Below, one piece after another: positions 1 to 13,300 of a DNA stretch of 64,000 nt. Location of the stretch: assembly GCF_954871325.1 (NCBI RefSeq), contig NC_088777.1, positions 5,272,509 to 5,336,508 on the forward strand. Direction: 5' to 3'. The stretch comes from Gordionus sp. m RMFG-2023 (Eukaryota; Nematomorpha; Gordioida; Chordodea; Parachordodidae). The notes beneath the pieces are model-generated. The model was not told the origin of the DNA, did no database searches, and saw only the letters and a list, made by a program, of their open reading frames with translations. The position numbers were made by a program, and so were the translations under genes. Position 1 is the first letter of the stretch. Each line of letters starts with the position of its first letter.

Positions 1-1660
1 ATTTTTACCATTATTTTCCCACGGTTTTTTCCCCGTTAAATATAATTTTATTTGACTCAGCTCTTTATCTTTTAAAGTACTGACTTTAAGTTCTTCCCAG
101 TTGGTAGGACCTCCTCGGAGCATATGCGAAAGCGAACACACCAATGCTTTCTCATTGTCCCGAACCTTATCATTATTCCCTTAGTCATTTCCTTCATTTA
201 ATCCTAATCGGGACAAAATATCAGGCAAACAATTCTCTTTACCCCGACGATAGGATCTCCACGTTAGAGCTGTCCACCAACAACAACCAACGTTGTAACC
301 GGAGAGACATCATTAACTCCCGATTGTTCTTCCGGAATAAGTGAATTAACGGTTTGTGATCAGTAAAAATTACAAATCTTTTACCAATCAAATACTCACG
401 GCATTTTGTCAAACCAAAAATCACTGCCAGGGCCTCCTGTTCAATCACAGAATACCTGGTCTACACCTCCCGAAAAACACGCGAGAAAAACAACACGGGT
501 CTCTCCAAGCTCTCTATTATCTGTAATAACGCCCCACCAACTCCCTTATTTGAAGCATCCACCGCCAAAACAATTTCCAATTCATTATCAAATCACACCA
601 AAACCGGCTCCTTTCCAATTTTTTCCTTTAAAATTTCAAAAGCAATTTGCTGTACATCCTTCCACTCAAAATGAATTCCTTTTTTCAATAAATCATATAA
701 CGGCGCCGCGACCTTTGCAAAATCTTCCACAAACCTATGGTAATAATTGACCATACCCAAAAAAGACTGCAACTCGGCCTTATTGTCGGGCCGTTTCATG
801 TTCGATATATTTCTCAAATTTTTATCCAAAGGTTTTACCTCAATTCCATTAATTCGATGACCCAAATATTCAACTTCCATTACCCCCAGAACACTTTTCT
901 CCTTACTGGCTCTCAAGCCTTTGTCACAAATTCTCCTAAACACTTCCTCCAAACGTTGATTATGCTGCTCCGGCGTCACGCCGGTAATTAACACATCATC
1001 CATATAATAAAACACTCCTTACAATCCTTAAAAAACTGACGCCATGGTCCGTTGAAAAATCGGCGCCGATACACTCAACTCAAACGGTAATCTACAAAAA
1101 GCAAATAACCCCTTTAACGTCGTTATCGTCAATAATTTACGAATTTTTTCCTTGAATGGTAACTGTGAATACGCTGAAGAAAAATCAACCTTTGAAAAAT
1201 ATTTAGCCCCCTTTAACTGAGCCAAAATCTCTTCAATCCGAGGCAACGGATATTTTACCTCCACTACCCATCGATTTACCGTGACCCTGAAATCAGCGCA
1301 GAGCCTCAATTTACCATTTGATTTTTTAACCGGAACCAAAGGAGTAGCCCAATCACTATATTCCACAGGAATGATGATACCATCCTTAACCCAATGATCT
1401 AACTCCTCGTCAATTTCCTTTTCCCATTCAAAAGGAACCATTCTACAAGTCAAAAAAATCGGCGAAAAACCCTCTCTAAGTTGAACATCCACCTGATAAT
1501 CATTTAAGCATCCCGATTTTTCTTCAAAAATTATACCATATTGTCTAACTAAAATGGGAATAGCACTGTTCACGGTATTCCATTCATTTATTCCCCCGGC
1601 CATAATTTGCTTCTCATTTATCTCATCATCAAAATCCGACTTACTCGATTTCTTTATCAT
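1..1660 (-). pseudogene. pol remains of fossil A: reverse transcriptase and RNase H
   Basis: The reverse transcriptase part (about 590-1660) carries LRLCADFR, a palm motif around FSKVDFSSAYSQL, and FYYMDDVL. The connection follows with NYYHRFV, and RNase H (below about 450) shows EQEALAVIFGL and FTDHKPLIHLF. The order RT then RNase H is that of Ty3/Gypsy pol. Integrase would lie beyond the left edge. It is a fossil, broken in several places. Confidence 0.88.
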
Positions 1661-2372
1661 CTACTCCGAAATTTCACAAATTTTATTACCGGTATTATCC
1701 AAATTTACATTCTCTTCAACATCAGTTATTACACTACCATTAATATTAAAAATATTCCAATAATTATTAGGAGGACCAAGCTTGGTAATCCAATCCCAAC
1801 CCATAATAGTCTCAACATTTTCCTTTACTACCCATAAATCAAGGAAAAACATAGTATCGTTAAGCTGCACCCCCAATTTATTTTTTCCTAAAAACCACCA
1901 TTTCAGACCCATCAAATTGTCTGACACACATGGACTCTTTCTCAAGTGTTTCTCCAGGCCAATACTTATAAAAATTTTTGCTAGACATAATCGAAATGCT
2001 AGCCCCCGTATCAAATAACATATCTATATCCTTATTGCCAATCTTCAAATTAACCTTCGGACACAAACATTGTCCATTTAAGATCTCCGTCACTAAAATA
2101 TCATACACTTTAGTAGGAGGATCAATGCTTATTCCACCTGAAATAACCATTTTATTAGAATTAATATTATCTCCTAAATTAAACTCGGAATTTAGATATT
2201 TTTTACTGACAATCATATTTCTTTTCACAAGATTTTTGGGACATTTTTCCCACCGAAAACTCCTGACATCCCTTCTATTCAAATATCGGACAATATTCAC
2301 AGGATATTGTTCCCATTTGAAACCATTAATATTTTTTTTATGAGAATTAAGGGAAAAAACACTCCCTTTCAT
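1661..2372 (-). pseudogene. retroviral-type aspartic protease region of fossil A
   Basis: The core motif MLFDTGASISIMS is the aspartic protease active-site loop of LTR elements, followed by a VRQFDGSEMVV stretch that matches the equivalent part of element C (IRQLDGSEVAV). A downstream GWDWITKLGP stretch also matches C (GWDWITRIGP), which confirms common ancestry. It lies between the zinc-knuckle gag region and RT, as expected. Fossil. Confidence 0.82.
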
Positions 2373-3240
2373 TTTATCATTACCATTATCAAGTTTTCCA
2401 TTATCATATTAACAATTTTCTCGATACCTCGGTCTCCCGACCCCTATATGATTAACTCTGCCATCATATAGTCACCGCGAATTTTGAGGTATTTCATTGC
2501 ATCGCATGGCCACATGACCCGGCCTACGACATTTAAAACATATTTGAGATTCATTCACCCGAACAACTTTTACACTGGCATTTACAACCTCAGATTTCTT
2601 TAACAAAAATCCATCTTTAAACCTCGCTCGGGTACCACGCCGGTATCCCTTTTATGTCCTCTCCATTCACACCGATTGCAAATGATCATTTCCACAAATC
2701 TTTTATTTCCCGACAATTCCTTATTTTCCTCGTAATCATTAAATTTTCTATTAATATTTTTATCACCCACCTGACTCTTAACCGGATTTTTGCTTTCCCT
2801 TATCAACGCATTGATGGATTTCTTTTATTTCCAGGAGGATCCTAACTGACCTCTCCCCAACATTTCCAGCCTTGATTTCTTCTAAAACATCTTTTAGATT
2901 ACTTTCCAAATCTGCTATTTTCTTCCCATAAATATCCAATATTAAATTAAAATACGTTTCCGCCATTTTTTTTTATAAATATCTGACACCGCAATGTCCT
3001 TCTTCCAACTGCAATACATGCCTGCCAGTACCGCAGTACCCCTTTTTATCAAATATTTCGCCATAATGACCAATATATAAATTATTACCAATATCCCAAT
3101 TACCATGCCCTGCTTAATTAAATCCAATTCATCAAAATTTTTATACAAAACTTTAAGACCCAAATTCTTATATAATGAAATCTTAGCAGCCACACTATAA
3201 TCATCATGATACCTAAAAAAATGAACCATTTGGTCATGAA
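2373..3240 (-). pseudogene. gag-like region of fossil A with a membrane segment and zinc-knuckle traces
   Basis: The far end (about 2940-3230) encodes a short protein with a strongly hydrophobic stretch (GMVIGILVIIYILVIMA) followed by basic residues. Further on are a possible coiled region (IADLESNLKDVLEEIKAG) and CCHC-like remains (ICNRCEWRGHKRD; CFKCRRPGH near 2520-2560). No capsid homology is recognised by eye. The membrane segment near the N-terminus is shared with element C. Broken. Confidence 0.6.
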
Positions 3241-3465
3241 TCTTTTAATCAATACTAATACTCAATTACAAATACTCTAAATATTTGTAGAAAATATTAA
3301 TACAGCACCTTAAATAAAAACTCCACTAGCAAAATCGTATAATGGTTAATACAAATGCGCAGTCACAAAAAAATTCAAGAAAATTATATAATTAAAAAAA
3401 TTTTTTTCACCTTCTAAACCGAATAACTCCTAGGCAACGATCTGGTCACGGCACCACTAAAACAA

Positions 3466-4020
3466 AACCAAAATAATAGAAACCGTACTAAAACAAAACC
3501 AGAAAAGTAGAAACCGTGAACAATATAAAGAAAAAAATAACTAAATTGGCCAAGATCCACAAATAAAAGATATACTTACTAAAAATTCACACTCTAAATA
3601 ACCTGGCAATTTTTATTATACAAAAATAGTTTTTCAAATCTTTTATTCAAAAACATAATAATCATTTTCCTACAAAAAAAATAATGAATCATAAATATAT
3701 CTATTTCTTTTTTTATAAAGAAAATATCTCTATTTTTAAAAGCTAATTATCAATGATTGACATGTATATATAAAAAAAACAATATACAACATTTACGACA
3801 GTATTTCTCACGTTTCCTATTATAATAATTCATTTTATTCAAATTACTAATCAATTTAAAGATATTTTATTTCATATAAATGACAATAAAAAATTTCCAA
3901 CACTCCAGCTCGTTAAAATTTATTTTACAAATGATAATTGTCTTTTTTTATTAAATATATTCAAATTTTTTCAACCACTACAAGTGTTAAAAATTTTATT
4001 ATTATAAATATATGATTTCT
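3466..4020 (-). repeat. Probable LTR/leader of fossil A; otherwise AT-rich
   Basis: The stretch beyond the primer-binding-like site is where the 5' LTR of fossil A should lie. It has no open gene and is very AT-rich; a short direct repeat around 3462-3525 contains the words aaaacaaaacca and tagaaaccgt. LTR boundaries cannot be fixed because the partner LTR is outside the window. Confidence 0.35.
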
Positions 4021-4029
4021 CGATTTTTA

Positions 4030-4840
4030 TGTGATTAATTCGCAATTCATATAGTCAACTACAAACCACTCTTGAATACAATTCATAGCAATATGACCCA
4101 TTTCCACATTTGAAGCACATTCGAGTACTATCCATATATATTACACTTAGATCTGAAATAATTGGATTTTTTTATGTTACTACCGGATTTATCAATATTG
4201 GTGGTCTCTTTGGAAAATAATTTTTAAAATTTACTTCTTTCACCATGCAATTTCTTTTTATATGACCTAAAAAGCCGCATCGATGACAAACCATATCATT
4301 TTTATCACTTATTTTTGCATGAGCGTTACGCGAAAAACAATTTTTTTTTTCTCTATGACCTTTTCGGCCACAAATATCACAATTTTCAATAAAATTATTA
4401 TTTTTATTTCTAATAGTATATATTTCTTTAGAAAGGTTCTTCAACTTTTATTTAATTTCTCTGATCTCACATAATTAAATATTCATTTTCACTTTGTTCA
4501 ACATTATTAGTGACACTATTACTTTTTATAATCTTCACAGGTTTATCAACCACAACCTCAGATTTTTGCTTTTCTAATTTCACTCGCAAGTGAATTTAAA
4601 TTAACATTTATATCTTTCGATATACATACACTTTCGGAAAAATTAGATACCCTGTATCTAAACCTTTCATTAGATTATTCCCGCTGGAATCATCTATTTT
4701 CTCACTACTTGAATTTTTAAGCTCAAGTAAAATCAAGTTCAAACTATTTTTTATATATTCAGAAAAATCTAAAGACTTGGCAGATGCTATAGAAATTACA
4801 AGCAGAAAATTTGGATCATCTAACTTACTCATTTTATTTA
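4030..4840 (-). mobile_element. Gag/nucleocapsid remnant of a second LTR element (fossil B)
   Basis: Minus-strand zinc knuckles of the CX2CX4HX4C type are visible (CHRCGFLGHIKRNC at about 4270-4310; a variant CDICGRKGH at about 4360-4385; CFKCGN near 4110). At about 4608-4832 an acidic, helix-rich N-terminal stretch begins MSKLDDPNFLLV. No protease, RT or LTR can be tied to it, and it lies upstream of fossil A's probable LTR, so it is most likely the gag part of a separate, older copy. Broken. Confidence 0.6.
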
Positions 4841-4889
4841 CAAAATATTTCTTCTTAATTTTCTTAACTAATTGTTGAACAAAAATTAA

Positions 4890-5195
4890 TGATATATACA
4901 GTAGTGATCTGTATCGGGCCTAATTTTATAAACTCGACCCGGCCCGAATTTATTTAAATATAGAAATTAATTTTTATAATCACTCAAAATAAAAGACATA
5001 TGTTATATGGCATCTGATTTCTATAAATAAATTCAAATATTTTTATTTTACATAAAAAATTCATTATAAAATTGATAAGTTTAGATAAATTTTAAAAAAA
5101 TTCTAAGGCCCGACCCTACCCGGCCCAAATTTAAGCCCACCCCGAAGCCCGTTCTGGCCGGGCCGGTCCTACTTCTGCAGATCTTTAATATATAG
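4890..5195. mobile_element. Short hAT-type relic with GC-rich subterminal motifs
   Basis: Both ends carry GC-rich words rare elsewhere in this AT-rich window (cgacccggcccg near 4937; ccggccgggcc-type words near 5100-5170), with an AT-rich middle. The ends contain gatctgtatcggg and, in reverse complement, gatctgcagaagtagg, similar to the CAGAGACCTGCAG termini of the hAT copies at 6554, 27625 and 49412. It has no coding capacity. Confidence 0.5.
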
Positions 5196-6479
5196 TATAA
5201 AAAAAAAATTAAAGCTGTAACCACACTCTTGGTCACATCCAATTTATTAAACTTCGAATTAAAAACTTTATAAATAATATTCTTATAAATATGCATTTTA
5301 TTAAAAGTAAGACTCCTACGAAAACTAGTGAAATAATAAATCATATTTTTGTTACAAAAATTCTACCAAAATTTTAATTATTTTAAAAATTAATTATCTT
5401 CAAAAATTTGCGTAGTGTATAAAAAAAAATTTTTTTTTAAAATTAACATTACAATATATATTTTTTTTTATAAATTTTTGTTATTTAAGCAATACGATTA
5501 TTTTTTGACTCGCATCCATATTTATGTATTTCAAAAATTATTTTTCACAGTAATATCGTATGTTGTATATATATTTTTTATTATATTGATATTTTAATAA
5601 TCTTTTAAAGGTATAATAAATGTGTGTGATTTGCGTCACTTAATAACGCAAACAAAGATTTTATATAATATATATCAGGAGAAAATTCTAAAAGTTGTAT
5701 CTAAATATGCTTGGTTTCTATTCAAAAATATATATAAATTAAAACGACAACTTTAAGATGTTTAGTAATTGACAATGTTTAATATATTTATTCTAATTTT
5801 AAAAATAAATTATATATAGAATATATCTATATATAAGGTGTGCAAAAGACAGATAAAATCCAATATGGCATTGGTTGGATTGGATGCCAAGGATGCAATA
5901 TATGGATTCATTTTAAATATAAAAAAATATAATTACTAGATTTTAGATCATATATAACATAAAATTTTATAATAATCGGATATTTTTTTTAAAAAAAATA
6001 TAAACATTTCAAAATACACCATTAATTAAATTTTTACATTGATTAATCAAAAACAAAGTTTAGGATTTAATCCTAAAACCGAAATAAAGCTTCAAGTATT
6101 TTATATTGTATAAACTATTTTTAAAATTTGCTCTAGCTATTTTAGCATATAATAATTGCCTATTAGTGTATCTTTGTTTAAAATAATTTCTATATATTAA
6201 CATGTATAACTATGTTTTATTAGAAATATGAGAATAATTGGTAATGTTTCACAAAGTAACTCGTAACAAAACTATTATATAACCGGATGTTTAAAATAAA
6301 AGTTTGTATTTAAAATCTTTGTAAATAGAAGGCTTTTTTTAAAAGGTTAGTAATACTATCAAGCATATTGCAATTTTTTCCTAATTTGCTAATTATAGAT
6401 TAAAAAAATATCTTCCATTTTTTAAATATATTTGATTACTGGAATTACGCGTTCGCTTCTAATCTATCATATATAATCC
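5196..6479. other. AT-rich stretch without recognisable genes
   Basis: Very AT-rich sequence with only chance short reading frames (for example 5415-5597, almost all I/F/Y). No repeat family or RNA signature was recognised here. Confidence 0.6.
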
Positions 6480-6553
6480 CCCTAAACCACAAAGTTGACT
6501 TGAATCGAACTCAGAACTATCGGAATGACAAGACAGGTTTATACCATCTAGAC
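6480..6553 (-). other. tRNA-like or SINE-like relic with a B-box
   Basis: On the minus strand there is an internal-promoter B-box-like word, GAGTTCGATTC, about 35 bp downstream of an A-box-like TAGATGGTATAAACC. Anticodon and acceptor stems do not pair convincingly, so it is not a working tRNA. hAT copy 1 starts immediately beside it at 6554. Confidence 0.25.
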
Positions 6554-8420
6554 CAGAGACCTGCAGAGGTACCATTTGCACGGCCCGGCCCGGTTTTAAA
6601 TTTTTTAGGCCAAGCCCGGCCCGGATATTTAAAAAAAAAATTTTACGGCCCGGCCCGGATTTAAAAATTTAAGGCCCGGCCCGGATATTTTTCAAAAAAA
6701 AAATTTCAGGCCCGGCTCGGAATTTTTTAAAATTATATTCGACCTGGTATATACAAAAATTCACCTATGAGGTATTTTACCATATTTTTCAGCGAGTATT
6801 ATTGCTTATTATTTAAAAAATACATGTAAAAAGCGAATATTTTGAGAATATTATATTGAATTTATAAAAATTATAAAACTGTTATTTATAAAAATGGATA
6901 TTTTGAGTATATACTATATTATATATTGCATTTATAAAAATAAAACTAATATTCATAAAAATGGTAATAATATTTTGAGCATATACTATATTTTATATTG
7001 CATTTAAAAAAAATAAAACTTATTTAATTTATAAAAATGGAAAATATTTTGAGAATATAATATATTGTATTTAATTTACTATTTAATTTATAAAATAAAA
7101 ATATCGCTATTTAAAAAAATGCATGTATAATAAATAGTATTTTGAAAATATAATCTAATTGCACAATATTAATATAATTTATTTTATAATATAAATTTTT
7201 AACAAAAGAAGATAATTGTATTATATAATATTGTAAAAAAAAATAATGAAAAATGTTGGATTAAAAACTTTCATGACTCAAGGTAAATATAATAAATGCA
7301 ATAAATATTTGACAGTTTGCAAAGTAAGTAAAAAACCAGCATGATTGACGAAACCCTATACTCAAGAAAGATATTAAAAATTCACAAATTATCATGAAGA
7401 AAGAGAAGCATATCTATCTTTTCAGGTTGAAGATTACTTCTTCCTTCTTCAAGAATTCTCCCAATAGTGGAAAAATTCCGCTCACAGTTTGCACTTAAAG
7501 CAGGAATTGCCAATTTTGCTAAAATTGGAAATTCGCTTTGATGAGCCGCCCACTACTCTAACAAATTATCCACCTTAAATGTTTTATCTATTATTTATGT
7601 AATTATAATATTCATCATCGGGTATTGACATATTACCAGAATTACCATGGCCCCATTCATAAAACGATTCAGTTTGTTTAACAGTCGTAATTTGACTGGT
7701 CGATGGTATTTCATTTACTTCCTGAGCCTCTTGTAATTTAATATAATCTTTTATATAGTTTTCCGTCATTTTGCGATCTGTCCCTGACTACATACGTAAT
7801 TGCTTGAATTTGGGACAGAGAAAAAGAGAAATAAAATGATACTTGTGTAAAACAAATTTTTCAATTAAAAAATGCTTTATATTAAGTAAAATCAATTACA
7901 AACTTTAAGAAGTGATAATCCTTTATTTGATTGTTTTGGTAAAATATATTCTAAAAATTTAGATATGAATTATAAAAAAATATATTAATAATACTTGAAT
8001 ATTGGGGCTAATTTAAGATATTCCTTTATTTATTGTTTTGGTAAAATATGTTGTAAAAATTTAGATATGATTTATAAAAAAATATATTAATACTTTGAAT
8101 AAATTTGCAGGAAATTAATAATTAGATCGATCTGTGGGTTGTTAGGTAGTGTTAACCATCACCCAATATTATATTAATCATAACTATAATATAATATAAT
8201 CTTATAACCATTGACTCATAATGTAAAAATTTTTATAAAAAATATTAAGGCCCGGCCCGGTTAACAATCTTAAGCCCGGCCCGGCCCGGATATATTTAAA
8301 AAAATATTTTTTAGGCCTGGCCCGGATATGTTTAAAAAAAATTTTTTTAGGTCCGGCCCGGGTATATTTAAAAAATTTAAAATACGGCCCGGCCCTGCCC
8401 GGGCCGGGCTTAGGGCCGAT
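6554..8420 (-). mobile_element. Non-autonomous hAT transposon, copy 1
   Basis: It starts with the terminal word CAGAGACCTGCAG followed by AGGTACC and arrays of ggcccggcccgg spaced by short A/T runs. The right end has the matching GC-rich subterminal block (cggcccggccctgcccgggccgggc near 8384-8409, given here only as location) but lacks the last terminal-repeat bases, so it is truncated there. The interior retains only the C-terminal part of a hAT transposase on the minus strand. Structure matches copies 2 (27625-29330) and 3 (49412-51189). Confidence 0.85.
7388..7900 (-). pseudogene. hAT transposase C-terminal remnant (copy 1)
   Basis: Minus-strand coding remains begin with MTENYIKDYIKLQEAQEV (from 7769), preceded by a stretch resembling the CPKFKQLRM motif of hAT catalytic regions. 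They end with the hAT dimerisation domain (WAAHQSEFPILAKLA, ANCERNFSTIGRIL, LQPEKIDMLLFLHDNL) at about 7390-7570. A full hAT transposase is some 600-700 residues; only about the last 190 remain here. An in-frame TAG sits in the dimerisation domain (LLE-stop-WAAH), where copies 2 and 3 read LLEWWAAH, and the frame is disturbed between 7585 and 7570. It is not functional on its own. Confidence 0.8.
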
Positions 8421-9825
8421 TTTTAAAAATTAATATTATAAGAGGCAGTTTCAATACAAATAAAAAAAAAATTAAAAATTGATTTTATCACTGTATCTGG
8501 TATTAACTAACAATAATCTTTTAAGTTATTAATTAAGGGGGTATATTAATTAAAATATATTGTTAAAATTTTTAAATCAGCTTTCTTTGAGAAAATCGAG
8601 ATAAAAATTGTTAAAAACAAAAATTATTATAGCTCCTCAAATTTTTCTGAAAATATGCTAGATATGTTCGGGATTCCCTTTATAATACGAGGGCTCGGAT
8701 GGATTGATAGCAGGATTGGAAAAAATTAATTACAATGACACTAGATCCCATTTTGATAAGATAAATATGATTCTGCATAAACAGGTTATATTTACCGAGA
8801 ACGAGTATTTTAGTGAAAAATAAAAAATGAATACTACCATTTTCTGAATCCCCTAGAAGAGCTTGAACATGAGTTTGCATTCATTTTTTTAAAAAATAAT
8901 GTATATTTACGAAGAACACATAATTTAGTCAAAAAAAAAGAAAAATTGTTTCAAAAGTCCCATTAAGTTATAAAAAATTTATAAACTTAATATTAACATT
9001 TTCTAAATGAGCTATATATGATTCTGTTTTCATTTTTTTATAAATTCATGTAAAAAGATTATTTTTTAAAAATTTTATTATGTTACTATTTTTTTTTAAA
9101 AAACATTTTCTAAATCATCTTATGAAGCTAAACATGATTCTATATTTAAATTATTTAAATAACTTTTTTTTATAGGGAGTGTGTAGTTTCCAATGGCGAT
9201 ATTATAGTAATGCCCTAAATTAGTTTATTAATCATTATGATGTAAAAAAGAGAGTACACGCAAATAAAAGATTAAAGAATACCAAAATAAGGCATATTAT
9301 TTTCAATAAATTCAATATCCAATTTTCATTCATCATTTCTATTTCTTTTTACAATTTTCATAAAATTACAAAAAAGTTTTAGCTTTCAAATTATATTTTA
9401 AAATACTTTTTCTTTTAAAATTATTTGATTTTTTTGAAATTACAAATAAATTTAATTTTGATTTTGTTATTTTTTATTATTAGTAAATTATATATAAAAT
9501 AAAAAATATTATAAATTATATTTTTATATATAATGATAAATTGCATGAAAACAATGAAAATAACAGCCCAAGTAAATATATCAACCCCAATCCAATATTT
9601 AAAATTATCAATTGATATATTTACATAAACTTCAAATTGTATTCTTGATAAATTTTCAAAATTTACTTAATTCTAATATATTACTATTTTTAAAGGCAAA
9701 TTATTTATTAACTAATTACAATGGCATATAAAATATATATCAAAATAAATCATATATAAGCAAATAGATCAAGCTGATAAATGTTGTGATGTTGGTTCAT
9801 ATATTGATATTTCTAACTATTTAAA
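8421..9825. other. AT-rich stretch, no confident gene
   Basis: Low-complexity AT sequence. One minus-strand frame at 8680-8880 (starts MQTHVQALLGDSENG) looks a little less random and has possible small splice sites, but I recognise no family and do not call it a gene. Confidence 0.5.
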
Positions 9826-10309
9826 TTATAAAAGTATCAAAATTTTTGTTAAAATTACCACACGCAATCCTTTCTCTAAAGGGTCTGTTAAATATAAGCC
9901 TTTTGGAATGTATATACTTTCATTCTGCTCATGTATATATTTTCGTATTTTCTTTAAATACTTTTTAGGAAAGATAAAATTACATAATATACATTTTTGT
10001 ATTTTATACCTTTTCACAGGTAGTGTCAATAAAAATATAAGATAAATATGCAGTCATACAACCCAAACACCCTTCAATAAATGTTCTAGGTCCGAATTTT
10101 TCTGCTTCTCTATACATTTCATTGAGTGTATTAATTGTATCTTCGAAATATTGTTTATCAATCTTTTATCAATATAAAACAATTTATAACTAATATATAA
10201 CCTTTCCCTCTAACTCCGGTGGAAATTTATTTTTAAATTTGCATATCGTTCCCTCTTGGTAATCTCTTTGTATATAGATCTGTGTAATACTCAAAGGTGT
10301 ATTGTCCAT
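9826..10309 (-). CDS. GOLGA7: Golgin subfamily A member 7 / ERF4-type palmitoyltransferase cofactor
   Basis: Host gene in three tiny exons: 10309-10202, 10162-10010 and 9960-9826 (stop TAA), separated by GT-AG introns of 39 and 49 nt, both phase 0. The predicted product is 131 residues; animal GOLGA7 is about 137. Matching blocks read IYIQRDYQEGTICKFKNKFP (exon 1), IDKQYFEDTINTLNEMYREA and EGCLGCMTAY (exon 2), and KYIHEQNESIYIPKGLYLTD plus PLEKGLRVV (exon 3), in the same order as the family. The EGCLxC cysteines are those palmitoylated in GOLGA7. In animals and yeast (Erf4) the family partners a DHHC palmitoyltransferase (DHHC9/Erf2) at the Golgi to lipidate Ras-type GTPases. The start ATG at 10309 is chosen because no in-frame ATG lies just upstream. 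The C-terminal tail differs from the animal consensus. No lesion is seen, so it is probably functional. Confidence 0.92.
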
Positions 10310-13300
10310 ATCGAAAATGAATGTCTCATTTTGACATTATATTTACCGAAACAGAAATTCAGCTGATATAAAATTACTCAAAGCCTTTTATTGAAAATAA
10401 ATTCGATTTGCACACATATTGCGAACGCTTTTATATAACATCCTTAGAAAGTAACATATAAAGTATACTTTATTTTTCCTATCAAAAAATATTTATATAT
10501 TTTCATGAAAGGGGTTATTTATAATATATTTTAAAGCTCTTTTTATTTTTTAATAAATGGGAAATAGTAAATCAAGGGAAATGATAATTTAACGCCATAT
10601 GCCTATCATTAAGAAAAAAACTTTTTTCATAGGCCATAACGAATCAATAGAATTTCACGAAGATATTAAAACGAACATATATTTAGATAAACATCTTGCC
10701 CACATTTTATTTACAATCAATTTTAAAGAAATAAATTTAAGTTCAGGATATAATTCTTTATGTTTTTATCATATAAACTAAATTTTAAGCAATTTTTATC
10801 AGATAAATTAAAAACATGTTAATTGTAGCAATGTTAATAATTCTTTATATTTTTAACAAACTAAATGTTTGGTTTTATCATCAGATATAAACAATTGGTA
10901 ATCTTCAGGCTTAATTCAAGCATAGGCATTAATTCTTTATATTTTCAGCCCATAAATTAAACTTTTTGAAATAAAAGGAGACCTGCTTTAATTTGGAAGC
11001 TATTTGTATTATATAAATCTCTATTCAATCAGGTAATGAACCAAACATCTTCTAAATCATAAACATCCTATTTCTTAAAAAAAATTAATTCTTGATGTAA
11101 TATTTTTATCTATTTATTTTTATATATCTTAGGAAAGGTTGATGTTTTTAGTCAATATCATAAGAATGAGGAAAATATTCTGAAATGGTAGACTAGAGTG
11201 TGATTTAAACATTTTAAAAGTAACATCTAAACGTGGTGATCTCAACAACTTACCGACGAATTGATTTTTCGATATTATAGTAATTGTCCATAAATTTTAT
11301 ATTAATTTCAAGCCCCCCACATGCCCCCCTCCTAACTAAAAATTTTTAAAATTATTTTGACCTGAAAAATTTTTTGCATAATTACTAAATTCGAGTGTAA
11401 TAAGAGAGAACTAACCTCTGTTCATTCAAACCATTATCACTAAAAATAATATTTATTTATGTCTGCCGAAATACCTAATAGCCCCCGCATCCCATTTAAT
11501 GAGGTACAATGAGAACATGTAAATGTAGAAATCTCCTCATAAAAATGAGAACGCTTTAAAAAAAATTGTCATAAGATCGTAGTATCGTCAGTTCTGTCCT
11601 GTATATATGTCTATTCTATCAAGTTTTTTATTATAATAAGAAATTTTATTATTCAATAGAATTAAATTATTCCTGATCAAATCAGATTTTAGGTTTATTA
11701 AAAGGCAGAATATTTAGATGAAATCTTTATTCTATTCTTATGAATTCGATTTTTTCTTTTTAAGTAAATTTCAATATTATGTCTACTTTCTTTTACCATT
11801 ATATACAAAGTTAATTTCATATAGAATTTATTCGACGAACAAATATAAATCGAATAATTTATTTGTATCTTGTTTTTGTCATTCTTTGAATTTAATTTTG
11901 AATAGGCCTATTCAAAACAAATAAATTATACTCTTATTTTTTGTTGACGCCTTGAACGTAATTTTATATCAAGTTTTTCTTCATGCTTCATCATGGAAAT
12001 CGCAAACATAACTGAGGTCTTTAAAACGCGTCCTATCCTTTCATATGACTTGACATTGACCTATATCATAAATAATTTTTTAATCCAACATATCTTTGCC
12101 AATTTGAGAAAGTTAGTCATGGCCGTACAAAAACAAATTACATTTTAATTTACTCTAAGTGTGAATGCAGGGTTACGGAGAATAATTCCGCGAAATATAT
12201 TTTAACTTAGTTTCCAAAATACCAACCCCCCCCCCTTCTCAAACCGAAAAATAATTATGGAATTTTTTTACCCCGCATACTATACTTTTACATTTCACAA
12301 AACATGTATAATATAAATTATATATGGAGTCCAGGCTGCTATTTTGGAATTCAGAATTAGGAAGAAAAATCAAGTTAAGCTAGAACGCGGCCTAAAACTT
12401 ATTTCTCGAAATTAGGTATTTTAAAAATACATAAGTCACTTCGGCCACATAATGTAAAATAATTCCTTCATTATCAAGCCATAAATGACATTATGTAATT
12501 TCATCACCCTCCGAAGTAGCTGAAGCGCGTGTCAAGTATTTTAGCTAGCTCCCATGCAAATTTTTTACTTTGGACATATCCTTAAATTCAAAACACAATT
12601 ATATCGTTATTAACTATTGGAATTATATTTGAATTATAAAATGATTCAAGATACTCAATTTTATTGCAAAATTATTTTACATTTTATATTAATTTGCATT
12701 ACACCATAAATAAATGGAATGTTTATGATAAAGTAATACTAGAATTTGTATAATATTTAACATATAAAGTTTTATAAATATGTTATGATTATAAACTTTA
12801 TAAGGTAAATCGTCTATTAAATTTAATGATTGTTCTTAAAAAGGAACTGTAATCAAATTTTTAGTCGGGTGTATAAAATTTTAGCATCAATGGTAATGTG
12901 ACAAATTTTGTTTATGTTTTTCAAAAAAATTGAATGCTATTGGCGAAAATTTGGCATTGGTTGATATAGCTCTTAGTCTAAAAAGAAACGAGATGTTTTT
13001 TCTGCGAAAATAATTAGCAGGTTAGCGTCGAAAATATTTAAATAAAATGATGAGACACACACTATATAGTTCCAAATTAGTGCTTTTCTCGATAAAAAGA
13101 AATTCCAATAGGGTCATTGTGCCTTAACCCGCATAAGTTATGAGCCCAAGGTGGTTCGGTATATGAGCCAAAAGTCAGCAATAATGGATATAAACCCGTC
13201 CTTCTTTTTATAAGACTTTTTTTAACCCTCCTGTCCGTGGTTTTTATATAAAAAAATAAATAATAATACATTAATAGATTTGGTTTTTTATTTATTATTT

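Larger units (their letters stand above)
1..3465 (-). mobile_element. Ty3/Gypsy-type LTR retrotransposon fossil A (partial)
   Basis: Minus-strand remains of an LTR element that leaves the window on the left, so integrase and one LTR are not visible. Parts in coding order (descending coordinates): a primer-binding-site-like stretch near 3443-3458 (reads TGGTGCCGTGACC on the minus strand), a gag-like region, an aspartic protease with DTGA, reverse transcriptase with YMDD, and RNase H with TDHKPL. Its protein closely resembles element C in this window (18868-26784), including the same PBS start, so both belong to one lineage. It is broken in several places and clearly older than C. Family assignment is from motifs seen; the age ranking is inference. 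Confidence 0.88.

Noticed and set aside
6480-6553. Functional tRNA gene
   Set aside because: A B-box-like word is present but the stems do not pair; kept only as a relic.
10599-10781. Possible gene divergent from GOLGA7
   Set aside because: 60 codons, no recognised motif, and such frames occur by chance in AT-rich sequence; noted only in the stretch description.
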